From assembly GCA_005406025.1 (NCBI GenBank), contig BGZK01000179.1:372001-436000 (forward strand): a stretch of 64,000 nucleotides of DNA, given 5' to 3'. The DNA comes from Eumeta japonica. Its lineage: Eukaryota > Arthropoda > Insecta > Lepidoptera > Psychidae. Shown piece after piece: positions 1 through 8,862 of the stretch (position 1 is the stretch's first letter; each line of letters starts with the position of its first letter). The notes beneath the pieces were generated by a model. The model made no database searches and had not been told where the DNA came from. It saw only the letters and a program-made list of their open reading frames with translations. The translations under genes and the position numbers were made by a program.

Positions 1-343
1 TTTTCTTATTTGTCCTGTCAGTGAGTGCAGCTTAGTTGAGTAATGCCTCTTTATATTGAATTCTTTCATCACTGAAATGGATTCATTAGACAGCGAATAA
101 ATATCATTGTTTAAAAAAAAAAAAGAATTCTTCAATCTATTTTTGTTGAAACTGGCGACCCTTTGCAGCTATTATACTTTTTGTTTCTTTCCACCAGATA
201 TCGTTTTCGTTTACTTTTCATTCGATAAACTTAATAACAAAATTAAGCAGTCAAGATGCACACAAAGTCACAAAGAAAATTGACGGCACTAGCAGTTCGT
301 TAGGATGTCGCTTGTCGAAGTTATCACCTCATTAGCTCAAATA
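1..343 (-). other. Presumed transcribed leader of a gene running off the left edge
   Basis: This stretch lies downstream, on the minus strand, of the heat-shock-type promoter at 344-423. It contains no long open frame. The first ATG on the minus strand opens a frame of only about 29 codons. It is probably 5' UTR or 5' UTR plus intron of a gene whose coding region lies outside the window. Its identity cannot be read here. Confidence 0.35.
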
Positions 344-423
344 GAACTGAACTAAAGTTCGGGCCATCCACCCGCTTATATAGGCAAAATGAAGGAATGA
401 TCTAGAATCGTCTAGAGTAGAAC
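344..423 (-). promoter_or_regulatory. Heat-shock-type promoter (HSE, TATA box, initiator), minus strand
   Basis: Positions 394-423 read as six contiguous pentamers, ggaat/gatct/agaat/cgtct/agagt/agaac. Three are exact nGAAn units and the others are one-mismatch GAA or TTC units in the correct 5-bp phase, which is the layout of a heat-shock element bound by HSF. On the minus strand a TATATAA box lies at 376-382, about 12 bp downstream of the array. An arthropod-type initiator TTCAGTT lies at 345-351, with its A about 34 bp after the first T of the TATA box. Order and spacing match an insect hsp core promoter. Which Hsp gene it drives cannot be told, because the coding region is outside the window. 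The motifs are seen directly; heat inducibility is inferred. Confidence 0.6.
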
Positions 424-465
424 ATTGAGAAGCAATAATCTTTTGTTACGCCGTCAGTGAAGTGG

Positions 466-490
466 CAAACATCAAAGGCTTTGATGTTTG
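466..490. repeat. Perfect 12-bp inverted repeat
   Basis: CAAACATCAAAG, one spacer base, then CTTTGATGTTTG form a perfect short palindrome just upstream of the heat-shock-type promoter. No function is evident. Confidence 0.6.
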
Positions 491-597
491 ACGTCTCACT
501 CTGATGACTGCAACCACTCGGCTTGCTCGCTCACTTGATTCCGTGAGTATGAGTAAGTCATATAATATTTTTTTTATAATTTGGGTTTTGTCAAAAT

Positions 598-665
598 GTC
601 TTGAGGGTTGGATCAAATTTTACAGCGGGCGGGATACGGCCCGAGGGCCAGTTGTTGCCCACATA
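598..665. mobile_element. Degenerate hAT-type terminus remnant
   Basis: The string GGCCCGAGGGCCAGTTGTTGCCCAC resembles, apart from small changes, the GGCCCGCGGGCC...TTGCCCACCC ends common to animal hAT elements. No partner end or target duplication was found, so this is an isolated scrap. The call rests on recognition of a familiar terminus. Confidence 0.3.
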
Positions 666-825
666 CGTATTAGAGTAAGATTTTGCAAAAATGTATAATC
701 GATACTCAAAACCCTATGAATTAGAAATTATATTGTTATATATAAAAAGCGGTTCAACTCTCCCGGAGTTCCCCTAAGTGCGATTGTTTCATAATCAAAT
801 AAAATAGTAGCATTACGGATGTAAG

Positions 826-893
826 TTATTTTGGTAGAGGATCACGAACGGGACTGACATCGGGATCATTAATAACATTACTTATATCGATCG
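826..893 (-). other. Possible extra terminal exon of the secreted-protein gene
   Basis: On the minus strand a strong acceptor (a T-rich tract ending TTTTTACAG) is followed by 68 nt. Read in the same phase as the other exons, these encode about 22 residues with a D-P-D-V-S-P motif before TAA (826-828). The neighbouring exon contains the similar D-P-D-V-V-P. I could not find a good phase-1 donor to join it, because the exon at 923-1116 already ends with TAG. It may be an alternative last exon or a decayed one. Confidence 0.25.
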
Positions 894-922
894 CTGTAAA
901 AATGAAAAAAAATATTGTATGT

Positions 923-1699
923 CTACGCGGCTGGAGCTACAGGTGAATTGTGTATATTTTGAATAAAATCGGAATCTAGATTGGGACTAGAATCAGAATT
1001 AAAATCGGAAGTAGGAACAACATCAGGATCGTATCTGACAACGTGATTGTTCGATTTGAAGATGAAAAAATTATTTAATGTTGGCAAATCCAATGAAGAA
1101 CCGTTGGCATAAGAAGCTATATGATTTTAAATGAAGGTACAAAGTCTTGGTTATGTGTATTTATTAATCATCTTAATCGACGTACCTGGACTGCTGTGCT
1201 TTGATACGATTTCAGGGTTTGGGTACAAGGGCGGATTGTCATCATAAATTGTAGAAGTGAAGTTCGATACCACACCACCGTATTCGGCGTCGTATGAATT
1301 TATCTCGTAATCGGCCCGGTCCTCGTTTTTGGGGTAGCTGGTCTTGTGGTATTTAATCGCTATGGGTTGAAATCTATATTTCGTTAGCAGTTGATCTCTT
1401 CGTATGCGATGCTTTGATTTTAATTCAGAAGCTATAAGTAATATATGTAATAAATTAGTTGAAACGCAACACTGTCACATTATCGCAATACATATAAGTA
1501 AAAAAAATAAATAAATATGCAATTGCGCATCTTATAAAATCGTGTTTTTTCCTTTTCATATTAGTAATTTATTTTCGTAGCTGTACGACTTGTTATACGA
1601 CTTTTTATTAATCCAATAATAAGTAAACTTACCTAAATACATTGGTAAACACAATTGTATCACTATAATTAAACTTAATGTATGTAGTTTCGCAAACAT
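923..1699 (-). CDS. Three-exon gene for a secreted, proprotein-like polypeptide (168 aa)
   Basis: Minus-strand exons are 1699-1633 (ATG at 1699), 1431-1186 and 1116-923 (TAG at 923-925). Intron 1 (201 bp) begins GTAAGT and ends ATAG; intron 2 (69 bp) begins GTACGT and ends ATAG. Both introns are phase 1, and the three pieces join into one open frame. Residues 1-23 form a hydrophobic signal peptide (cleavage likely after Y-L-A). A furin-type site R-I-R-R ends at residue 34, which would release a mature chain of about 134 residues. The mature part is rich in Tyr, Asn, Asp, Pro and Ser, has N-F-T and N-G-S glycosylation sequons, and has no cysteine (the only one is C17 in the signal peptide). 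The C-terminal exon is Asp/Ser rich. I recognise no family. It is transcribed divergently from beclin-1 with 816 bp between start codons. Structure is seen directly; secretion and processing are inferred. Confidence 0.7.
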
Positions 1700-2490
1700 T
1701 TTAGATAATTTCAGATTAGTATATATTATCGTTTTGATTTTTACGATTTTCAAAAGTTATTGATACATTTTACAAGTGTAACAGGTAACTACCATCGTCT
1801 TTGTTTACTTTAAAAATTATTGATCGCTGCAATTTTTTCCCAGCGGACATGGGAAAAACGGAAATCGATACTTAAAGCTGCGTTCAACGTAAAACTACTA
1901 TTGTATGTACAAGGAAGTTAAAAGTAAAAATGCAATGTAAAATTATAATTAGCATGTATTTTATTCAATTAATGAATAATGACCATATTTTTAAACATGG
2001 CAATTAATTAAAAAAAATAAAAAGAAATATTACGTTGAAACACAAAAAAAAACCGAAAAGGAAAAATATTCTCTCTTACTTCGTATAAAAAAAAAAAAAT
2101 GTAACTTGTATATTTTATCTAATGGGCAAAACAGAATATTGTGTGCTATAATATTTTTTTTTTCGAAATTACGAAATTCTGTATTGGTTGTCTTTCGTTG
2201 TATTTGACTTTTTTTTTATTAGCAACACCGTTAGTTACAAATAAGAATGTGACTCAACGTGATTGTCAAAGAATACAATGATTGTATTGATATTGGCATT
2301 TCGTTGGTTGCATTTTGTTTGCTAAACTGTTCAGTAAAGAAAAATGTTTTCCATATTAATTGTTTTGATAAGTTTGTAAATTCTAGTGCATTGATTTTGA
2401 ATAGTCCAATAGCATTATTTTACACTTAGACGTTATCTCTGTACATCATTGTTCGTAGTTTGATCAAATTTGTTGCATTTCTGTCAGTAT
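1700..2490. other. Divergent intergenic region between the secreted-protein gene and beclin-1
   Basis: This AT-rich stretch must contain the promoters of both flanking genes. A TATATA sequence lies near 1720 on the minus strand, upstream of the secreted-protein ATG. An initiator-like TTCAGTA lies near 2330 on the plus strand. There is no open frame of note and no recognisable repeat. Confidence 0.4.
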
Positions 2491-2523
2491 ATGACGCAGT
2501 TATTTGTGTTGTATAATGTCTGA
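2491..2523 (+). promoter_or_regulatory. Upstream ORF overlapping the beclin-1 start codon
   Basis: An ATG at 2491 opens a 10-codon frame that ends at TGA 2521-2523. It therefore runs across the beclin-1 ATG (2516) in another frame. Its start context is weak (T at -3), whereas the beclin-1 ATG has A at -3. If the transcript starts upstream of 2491, ribosomes that use this uORF cannot readily reinitiate at the main start, which would damp translation. Confidence 0.5.
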
Positions 2524-3793
2524 TACGAGAGCATATGTGAATTTCTCTTGTCAGAGATGTTTGCAACCTTTGAAATTGGATGAGTCACTTAACAATCTAG
2601 GTGAGCACACCATAGCTGACCTGACGTTGCAAATACATCGGAACAACGAAGCTGATCTCGAATTACATTCGTCAAGCCTTGAACATTATGTTCCTCCTTT
2701 TAGACTTTCCGAGTCGGGAAATGGTGCCAACGGTTTCATGGTGATATCAGATGGTTGGGAGACCGCTTCGTTAGGTCATCAGCTGCATGTGAAAGCAACT
2801 CTATTTGACTGTCTCTCCAATAATTCTGATGTGGACCATCCTTTGTGTGATGAATGCACCGATACATTATTAGAGTTAATGGACAATCAGTTAAGGTTGA
2901 CGGAAGCCGAGTGGAAGGATTATAGTGAATATTTGAAGAAATTAGAGGATGATAAGGAAGACTTAAATTTAGAAGGCTTAGAGAAAGAATTAGAAGATTG
3001 GAAGCAGGAGCAAAGTAGATTATTGCAGGAACTGTCCGCACTGCAAAAAGAAGAGAAGGCGATGAAAGATGAAATTGCCATAGAAGAGAAAGCAAAAGAA
3101 AGATTGGAAAAAGAGCAAGATGTCTATTGGAGGGAATACACTAGGTACAGAAAAGATCTAATGATAACAGAAGATCAGATGAAATTTTATGAATGCCAGC
3201 TGGCATACACGCAAACACAATTGGAAAAGTTAAAAAAGACTAATGTTTTTAAAGCCACATTTCACATATCAGATTCTGGTCAGTTTGGTATAATAAATAA
3301 TTTTAGATTGGGCCGGTTACCCACGGCACCAGTCGACTGGTCGGAAATCAATGCAGCCTGGGGTCAGACGGTATTACTTTTGTCTTCTTTAGCCAGAAAA
3401 ATAGATTTTTCATTCCAAAAATATAAGTTAGTGCCTTATGGTAATCATTCTTATATAGAAGTATTGGAGGATCAGAAAGTTTTACCTCTATATGGTTCTG
3501 GAGGCTTCAGATTTTTGTGGGATACCAAATTTGATGCTGCCATGGTAGCATTTTTAGACTGTCTCCAACAGTTTAAGGAACAAGTGGAGAAAGGTAACAC
3601 AGGCTTTTGTTTGCCATACAGAATCGACAAAGGGAAGATAGAAGACACCGCATCACCTCCTCATGCATATTCAATAAAAATTCAATTCAATTCCGAAGAA
3701 CATTGGACTAAAGCTCTTAAATACATGTTGACTAACCTAAAATGGGCTTTAACATGGATCTCATCACAATTTAGCGAAGATAAAAATGATTAG
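2516..3793 (+). CDS. Atg6: Beclin-1 / Atg6, autophagy PI3K-complex subunit, single exon
   Basis: The 425-residue protein is a complete Beclin-1. In this family it scaffolds the Vps34 class III PI3-kinase complexes that start autophagosome formation and endosomal sorting. I chose ATG 2516; upstream in-frame codons are non-ATG. C12/C15 and C111/C114 are paired CxxC motifs. A BH3-like segment lies near 86-105, just before the conserved D-V-D-H-P-L-C block. A long charged coiled coil covers about 122-228. The C-terminal evolutionarily conserved (BARA) domain covers about 229-425, including the F-x-F-L-W aromatic finger (331-335) and the A-M-V-A-F-L-D helix. It is somewhat shorter than the human protein, mainly at the N terminus. 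The frame is intact with no introns, stops or shifts, so it is either a naturally intronless gene or an intact retrocopy. It diverges from the secreted-protein gene upstream. Confidence 0.97.
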   Translation: MSDTRAYVNFSCQRCLQPLKLDESLNNLGEHTIADLTLQIHRNNEADLELHSSSLEHYVPPFRLSESGNGANGFMVISDGWETASLGHQLHVKATLFDCLSNNSDVDHPLCDECTDTLLELMDNQLRLTEAEWKDYSEYLKKLEDDKEDLNLEGLEKELEDWKQEQSRLLQELSALQKEEKAMKDEIAIEEKAKERLEKEQDVYWREYTRYRKDLMITEDQMKFYECQLAYTQTQLEKLKKTNVFKATFHISDSGQFGIINNFRLGRLPTAPVDWSEINAAWGQTVLLLSSLARKIDFSFQKYKLVPYGNHSYIEVLEDQKVLPLYGSGGFRFLWDTKFDAAMVAFLDCLQQFKEQVEKGNTGFCLPYRIDKGKIEDTASPPHAYSIKIQFNSEEHWTKALKYMLTNLKWALTWISSQFSEDKND

Positions 3794-6240
3794 AAATCAA
3801 TTAGCTGTGGATTAAAAAGTTTTCTTTTGCTAAGAAATAATCAAGTACCTTATTCAGTATGAGAATTTATGTGTTCTATATGTGCAATCTTACATTTAAT
3901 ACAAAGAAAATGTATGCATATATGTCATGTGCATTAAGGTCTAGTAATCTTTTTGGAGGTAAATTGTAATGTAAATGCTACATGCATTACAGTAATAAAC
4001 TGATTAAATGAGTACTCCATAGCATGGTGCACTGTCACATGTTGCGGTCGAATTATAAACTAAGCACTATTTTAATTTAGTACATTTAGTTTTTTGCATT
4101 CTTATAAATACCTTCTGTTTAGTTATACATAAGAAGAAATTCAGTATTATGTATGTCGTCTGTTTCTCCTTTTGTAGAGAAAAGTAACACATTCTAACCT
4201 TGACTATGGGTGCATTGACAAATGAATTTTTAACTCCTTAAGGGCCGATTGGTTATTGAGGACCTATGGCTTGATAATCAATCAGCAGCTTCCTGGAGCG
4301 ATTTGTGTACCTCAATCTAAAATAAATGATTGATGTAGGGTTAATGTTTCAAATAGGGTGACAAGCTTTTGAAATAATTTTTCCTTGTAGAGTTAAAAGT
4401 GTTAATCTATTAGCAATGGTTGTAATAAAAAAAATGCGATTTGAAAACATTAACTGTAAGATCCGACAGATTGTTCTCACATTATCTGTCAAAACTGATA
4501 TGTCATTTTATAATTAGGCTTATTATCTATTGGAATCACTCGCTGTGATGATATATTATTACCTTATGATTTGCTAGATTTCGACTTTGATACATATGCT
4601 ATTTTAAAACATAGACCCAATATTTTTTTATGAAGCATTTGGTTTTTATAAGAAAAATATATGTTACAGTTATTTCAGAATATAAAAAATATATGTTAAC
4701 TAAAGGTGAGTTTGATTTTGTATTGTAAAATTGTTGACTATTCTATATAGCTAATGTATTTTATTAGTGAGCAATAATTCTGTGCCAAAACATACTACGC
4801 TGCCTTCTTGTCTTTTATTATATGTACCAACTTAAAAACAATACAGAATGTGTACTGCGGCGACATCTACATGACGTTTGTGGTATTTAATTTCTTATTA
4901 ATAAGATCGTAATTGCATGCTGTCACTTTTGTTATATTCATCAATTTGAGTGTGTGCAGTTTCAAACGATGGTTTAGATTAAGGAACGAAGATTGCTCCC
5001 ATTGCTATGTCATGATTAGTGGTAAAATTAATGTACACAATGTGGTAGAATTTTAATTCTCCATTAGGAGAATTTACATGATGTGGTACTAAAAATTGAT
5101 ACAAAAAAGGAAAAAAAACTTGTTTTTTGTTTCAATGAAACTTTTCATATCCTTATTGTTTATCCAAATGTTTGATTGTCACTCGACTCAGATTCTTAAA
5201 AAAATCTTCAGTCAGTTCCTAGACTAGTATTAAAAATGTATTTAATAAGAATGTTTATATCAAAATGACATTATTAGTGATTCTTCATATAACATTTTTA
5301 TTTAATAATGTAGGTTAACACATTGTTGAAAATTTATATGAGGCTTCAAGGTAGTTTTTAATATATATTTTTTAAAGCATAAAGTCCATGTTTGATTAAA
5401 AAAATTAGTTTTTGGTATCATATAACATTGTGATGAAAATTAATCTACATTAGTTCTACACTCTATACTTATCCATTATTTTATTATGTATTCGATTTAC
5501 TTTTTTTTTGATTTACTATCAATTTATTACATAAGCATTATATTACCAATTTAACAAAAGGTCATATATCAACATTGTATAAAATTCAAGGTATTATGCT
5601 CAATAAATATTTGAGTATTTCAAAGTAAATTGAAAGAAATGTCTAGTGGATATTTTACCTTGAAATTATTTTCCATATGTGATAATACTGTGATTATTGA
5701 ATGTTTAGTGTAATTTGCTTTCATTTGTCTGATTATAAAGTTTGAATTATATTGTGTAGTTTCATTTTTCTTAATATGAACCATTATATGTTATACTTTT
5801 CTTTGTAAACATGAATTAAAATTTAAAATCAAGATTACAGAATTATTGAATACTAGCTTTTAGTTCATGGTTATGTTGCGTAAACTGAATAATATGGTTC
5901 TTCATGCTTTATATTGATTTTAAATTTGAGCATCATTCCAATCCGACGTGAGTTTGGTTAGAAAAACATACTTTTAAAAAGAAAAAAGCATAAAGCTTTC
6001 TACAATTACTTATATCTGATGTACACGTGTTAGTGTCGTTTATAGTATATTTTAATAATCGATAAATTTTTTTTTATTTATAAAAAAATTAGCGACATCT
6101 GTCATGGGATTGCAAAAACAATATGTGCTGAGGAATATCATAATCATAAATAAAGATTTCAATTTATTCACCACAGCAATACAATTGAACTCGGACTGTA
6201 TATTTTTCTCTATGAATTTCCCCTAATATATTATGCTCAA
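3794..6240 (+). other. Probable beclin-1 3' UTR and flanking AT-rich DNA
   Basis: No open frame of significance occurs. AATAAA signals lie at 3994-3999 and again near 4320 and 5603, so the 3' UTR could end soon after 4,000 or be much longer. No repeat family is recognised. Confidence 0.4.
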
Positions 6241-6333
6241 TTCAATAGGCCTTTTTATCAGAAGGCGAGCGCATGCGTAGCCGCCATGCTGAAATGGTGG
6301 GAATTCAAAAGATTCATACAGTTTTAATGAACA

Positions 6334-6498
6334 ATGGCTGGAAAAGGAATACTATCACCACAATCAAATAAATTATTGGAAGAAACCATCGATGGTGCTT
6401 CACTTATTTATGATTCAATTGAAGCTCATTATTGTGAGCAATTAAAAAGATGGCTAAAATGTCATGGACGTCCACAAAAAGGTAAAAAAAGGAGCTGA
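6334..6498 (+). pseudogene. N-terminal fragment of a SAP-motif protein, probably transposon-encoded
   Basis: The ATG at 6334 opens a 54-codon frame. Its end, C-E-Q-L-K-R-W-L-K-C-H-G then K-G-K-K-R, has the pattern of a SAP DNA-binding helix pair (Q-L-K-x-W-L...G...G-K-K-x-E-L-I). The frame stops at TGA 6496. In the next reading frame the expected E-L-I follows at once, so a one-base loss near 6490 explains the stop. The coding similarity then ends abruptly where the TGAC-rich array begins. Similar SAP N-termini occur in insect proteins that carry SWIM/YqaJ domains and look mobile; that family link is from memory. No downstream domain is present in the window. Confidence 0.4.
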
Positions 6499-6499
6499 T

Positions 6500-6905
6500 A
6501 CCCAGTGAACACATGACATCCATATGACGTCACAGATAGGCCATATAGAGGTCATAAAGTTTTTATGTAGATATGACATAATAATGACTTTATTGATGAC
6601 TTTCATTTGACGTCATAGAGTATGACATCATTATGACATAGAATTGACCTAAAATTTGACTTTGATGTGACGTCAAAATTGTGACAAATATTACGCCCTA
6701 TTCCTATCATACTGTGATGTCACATCAAAGTCATGAATTTATATATTATTTACGTAAGAAATAAACCATACATACAATGACGTAAATTACAAGTCATACT
6801 CTGACATAAATGTGATATAATCATACCGTCATACTTCAGCATCAGATTTGGGTCATTTTCTTACGTACGACTGACATAATATTAATGTCATGACAGTATG
6901 AAAAT
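6500..6905. repeat. TGAC / TGACGTCA motif array
   Basis: TGAC cores occur at about 6513, 6524, 6573, 6584, 6596, 6609, 6622, 6633, 6644, 6656, 6668 and 6682, mostly 11-13 bp apart. Several are full CRE-like TGACGTCA (6523, 6608) or TGACGTCA minus one base (6667). From about 6715 the motif appears in both orientations (GTCAT and TGACAT). This looks like the sub-terminal repeat zone of a DNA transposon or MITE inserted into the SAP-motif ORF. The left edge is near CCAGTGAACACATGAC; the right edge is not clear. Confidence 0.45.
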
Positions 6906-7035
6906 AAAATGTTTTCGACTTTAATGTCTGAATTTTACTTTTACCGCAAATCATCTTTAATTCACACATGGAACATGTTTTTAGCTTTTAAAAGATTAGG
7001 GCTATTATAAATAAAAGGTACAAACTAATTCCAAA

Positions 7036-7428
7036 TTAATTATTGTATTGTAATAATGGTACAGTAACAAAATGATCACTATTTAAAGATGAAAAATATA
7101 AACATTTTGATTTTACAAGATCTGTTGTAACCGTTTTAAATGTTGGATTAATACGCTTTTTTACCAAATAAATATTTAATTCTTTAGAGTCACAAGGTTT
7201 TGTAAATAGCGAATAAAATTTAGAATAACATTCGCCTTCTATTGTTACCAGACCATTCGTAACATTTATGCGACTAATCATTAAAATATCATTATTTGAT
7301 AATAAGCAACAATTTTCATTTTTGTTTGAATTTAAAGTAAAACCATTAAACTCTAAAGAATTAATTTTACCCTTATCTAATTTTTTAATCACTGGATACG
7401 ATAGGATTTTATGTTTGACTACCAGCAA
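7036..7428 (-). CDS. Orphan exon-like open frame, function unknown
   Basis: An open minus-strand frame of about 130 codons ends at TAA 7036-7038. It has no ATG near its 5' end, and an in-frame stop lies about 50 nt upstream, so it is best read as a 3'-terminal exon or a fragment. A possible acceptor (T-rich tract then AAATAG) lies near 7480, and a donor-like AAAG/GTAAAA near 7523 lies on the far side of a short intron, next to the hAT insertion site. The sequence is Asn/Lys/Leu rich with a P-C-D-S-K-E-L-N-I-Y-L-V segment. I do not recognise a family. A mobile-element accessory protein is possible, given its neighbours. Confidence 0.35.
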   Translation of the reverse strand: MLVVKHKILSYPVIKKLDKGKINSLEFNGFTLNSNKNENCCLLSNNDILMISRINVTNGLVTIEGECYSKFYSLFTKPCDSKELNIYLVKKRINPTFKTVTTDLVKSKCLYFSSLNSDHFVTVPLLQYNN

Positions 7429-7922
7429 AGCATTTTCTTCATGAACACGATTAATATAGAGAGGTTAGGTATCAATATTTGCTTACTATTTATATAAAAA
7501 AAAGTAATATTAACAATTTTACCTTTATCAATAATATTAGGCAGCGCCGGATCTAGGGGGGGGCAAGCCGGGGCCTATGTCCCGGGCGGCATGTTCAGGG
7601 GGCGGCCAAATTCACACTTTACCGACTAATGGACAACTCATCATTTACTTATTATTGTAATTTATAGGAAATGGGTGAGGAGTTTTAATTAATAAGTGAC
7701 AAATTTCATTTAATATTGAGGAATACTTTATTGACCTCTCTGGCACAAGTTAGAGACGAACTAACTATGTATTTAAAATATATAAAGGTTCCTTGAGTCT
7801 TTAAACTTATAGTTCATGTTACATGAGACGCCACACGTCATTGTATATAAACAATATAATACTCACAGTATGTACTATAACGTGAATACTAGGAACTACA
7901 TAAGATAATATATTATTAATAA

Positions 7923-8318
7923 CTGGCTCGAAAATACGAGCGAGATTTAAGCGCCGTTGAATTCTGCCAGGAACTTTACGTTTTTAAAGAGCAAGGTCCG
8001 CTTTTATTTGGTGATATAGAAAAGGCTAACGGTTTCTATCTCTTGCAACAGATCTATGCGCATGATTTGCAGGATGCTTTCCCTAATATTTGTATTGCCC
8101 TGCGAATTTACTCTACGCTTCCTACTACATCCGCAAGCTGTGAGCGAAGTTTCAGCAAACTAAACCTAATTAAAAATTATTTGCGATCTTCCATGAGCCA
8201 GGAACGCTTATCGAGCCTTGCAATTTTAGCGATAGAAAATCGAATTGCACATGAGTTAAATTACGACAAGGTCATAGATTTATTTGCTGAACAAAAAGCT
8301 CGAAGAGCAAAATTGTAA
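7923..8318 (+). pseudogene. hAT transposase C-terminal fragment (dimerisation region)
   Basis: An open frame of about 131 codons ends at TAA 8316-8318 without a clear ATG. It contains the hAT C-terminal dimerisation pattern: F-P-N-I, then T-L-P-T-T-S-A-S-C-E-R-S-F-S-K-L and L-R-S-S-M-S-Q-E-R-L-S-S-L-A, ending with a basic K-A-R-R. This is the conserved last part of hAT transposases. The catalytic N-terminal two-thirds are missing, so it is a remnant. It lies inside the element bounded by hAT ends and an 8-bp target duplication. Confidence 0.85.
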
Positions 8319-8472
8319 TTTCAATTCACAAATGCAATATATTTGATTTTGATTTTTACTATACATATTTTTATTTTGAATCCTATCCTGTACTATGTAT
8401 TAAATATATATCCTACACGTTTATATTTTATATCTATATACCTATCTGTAAATAAATAGGCTTTTTTAGTTT

Positions 8473-8697
8473 GAACTTTTATAGTTTGAAATATTAACGC
8501 GGCGCTTCGAACGCAAAAATAGAAAAATTACGATGTCAAATAGTAAATTTTACATTACTGTAAAATAAAACACATTTACATTTTAAAATATAAGATTTAC
8601 AGTTTTACAGAATTTGTCAACTTTACTATTTAAAAACTGTAATTTTTCCACTTTTGCATTTGAAGCGCCACGTTACTATTTCATACTGTAAAAGTTC
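8473..8697. repeat. 225-bp palindromic fold-back element
   Basis: The left arm starting GAACTTTTATAGTTTG pairs with the right arm (reverse complement GAACTTTTACAGTATG). The match runs through GGCGCTTC and GAAAAATTAC and continues weakly inward, so most of the 225 bp could form one long imperfect hairpin. It behaves like a fold-back MITE nested in the hAT element. No clear target duplication was found. Confidence 0.65.
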
Positions 8698-8862
8698 CTG
8701 TTTTCTTTTTTCCGTGCAGAAAAACAGCGATGGGTATAAATTAATCAATTAGTGAAATTATATAGGATGATAATGGTAAAAATAAATATAAGGGGACGGG
8801 GGCGGCATTTCTCAGTTTTTGCCCCACCTAAAAAAAGCTGAAGATCCGGGGCTGATATTAGG

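Larger units (their letters stand above)
7542..8854 (+). mobile_element. hAT-superfamily element, internally decayed, with 8-bp target duplication
   Basis: The left end CAGCGCCGGATCTA and the right end (read inward) CAGCCCCGGATCTT match at 12 of 14 positions. The element is flanked by perfect 8-bp copies of ATATTAGG at 7534-7541 and 8855-8862. An 8-bp duplication and CAG-type ends are hAT hallmarks. Only the C-terminal part of a transposase remains (7923-8318), so this copy cannot move itself. A palindromic segment (8473-8697) lies within it. The flanks were joined before insertion: the duplicated site sits at the end of a possible exon of the orphan minus-strand frame. Confidence 0.85.

Noticed and set aside
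2736..3095. 119-codon minus-strand frame inside beclin-1
   Set aside because: It is a shadow of the strongly conserved plus-strand coding sequence.
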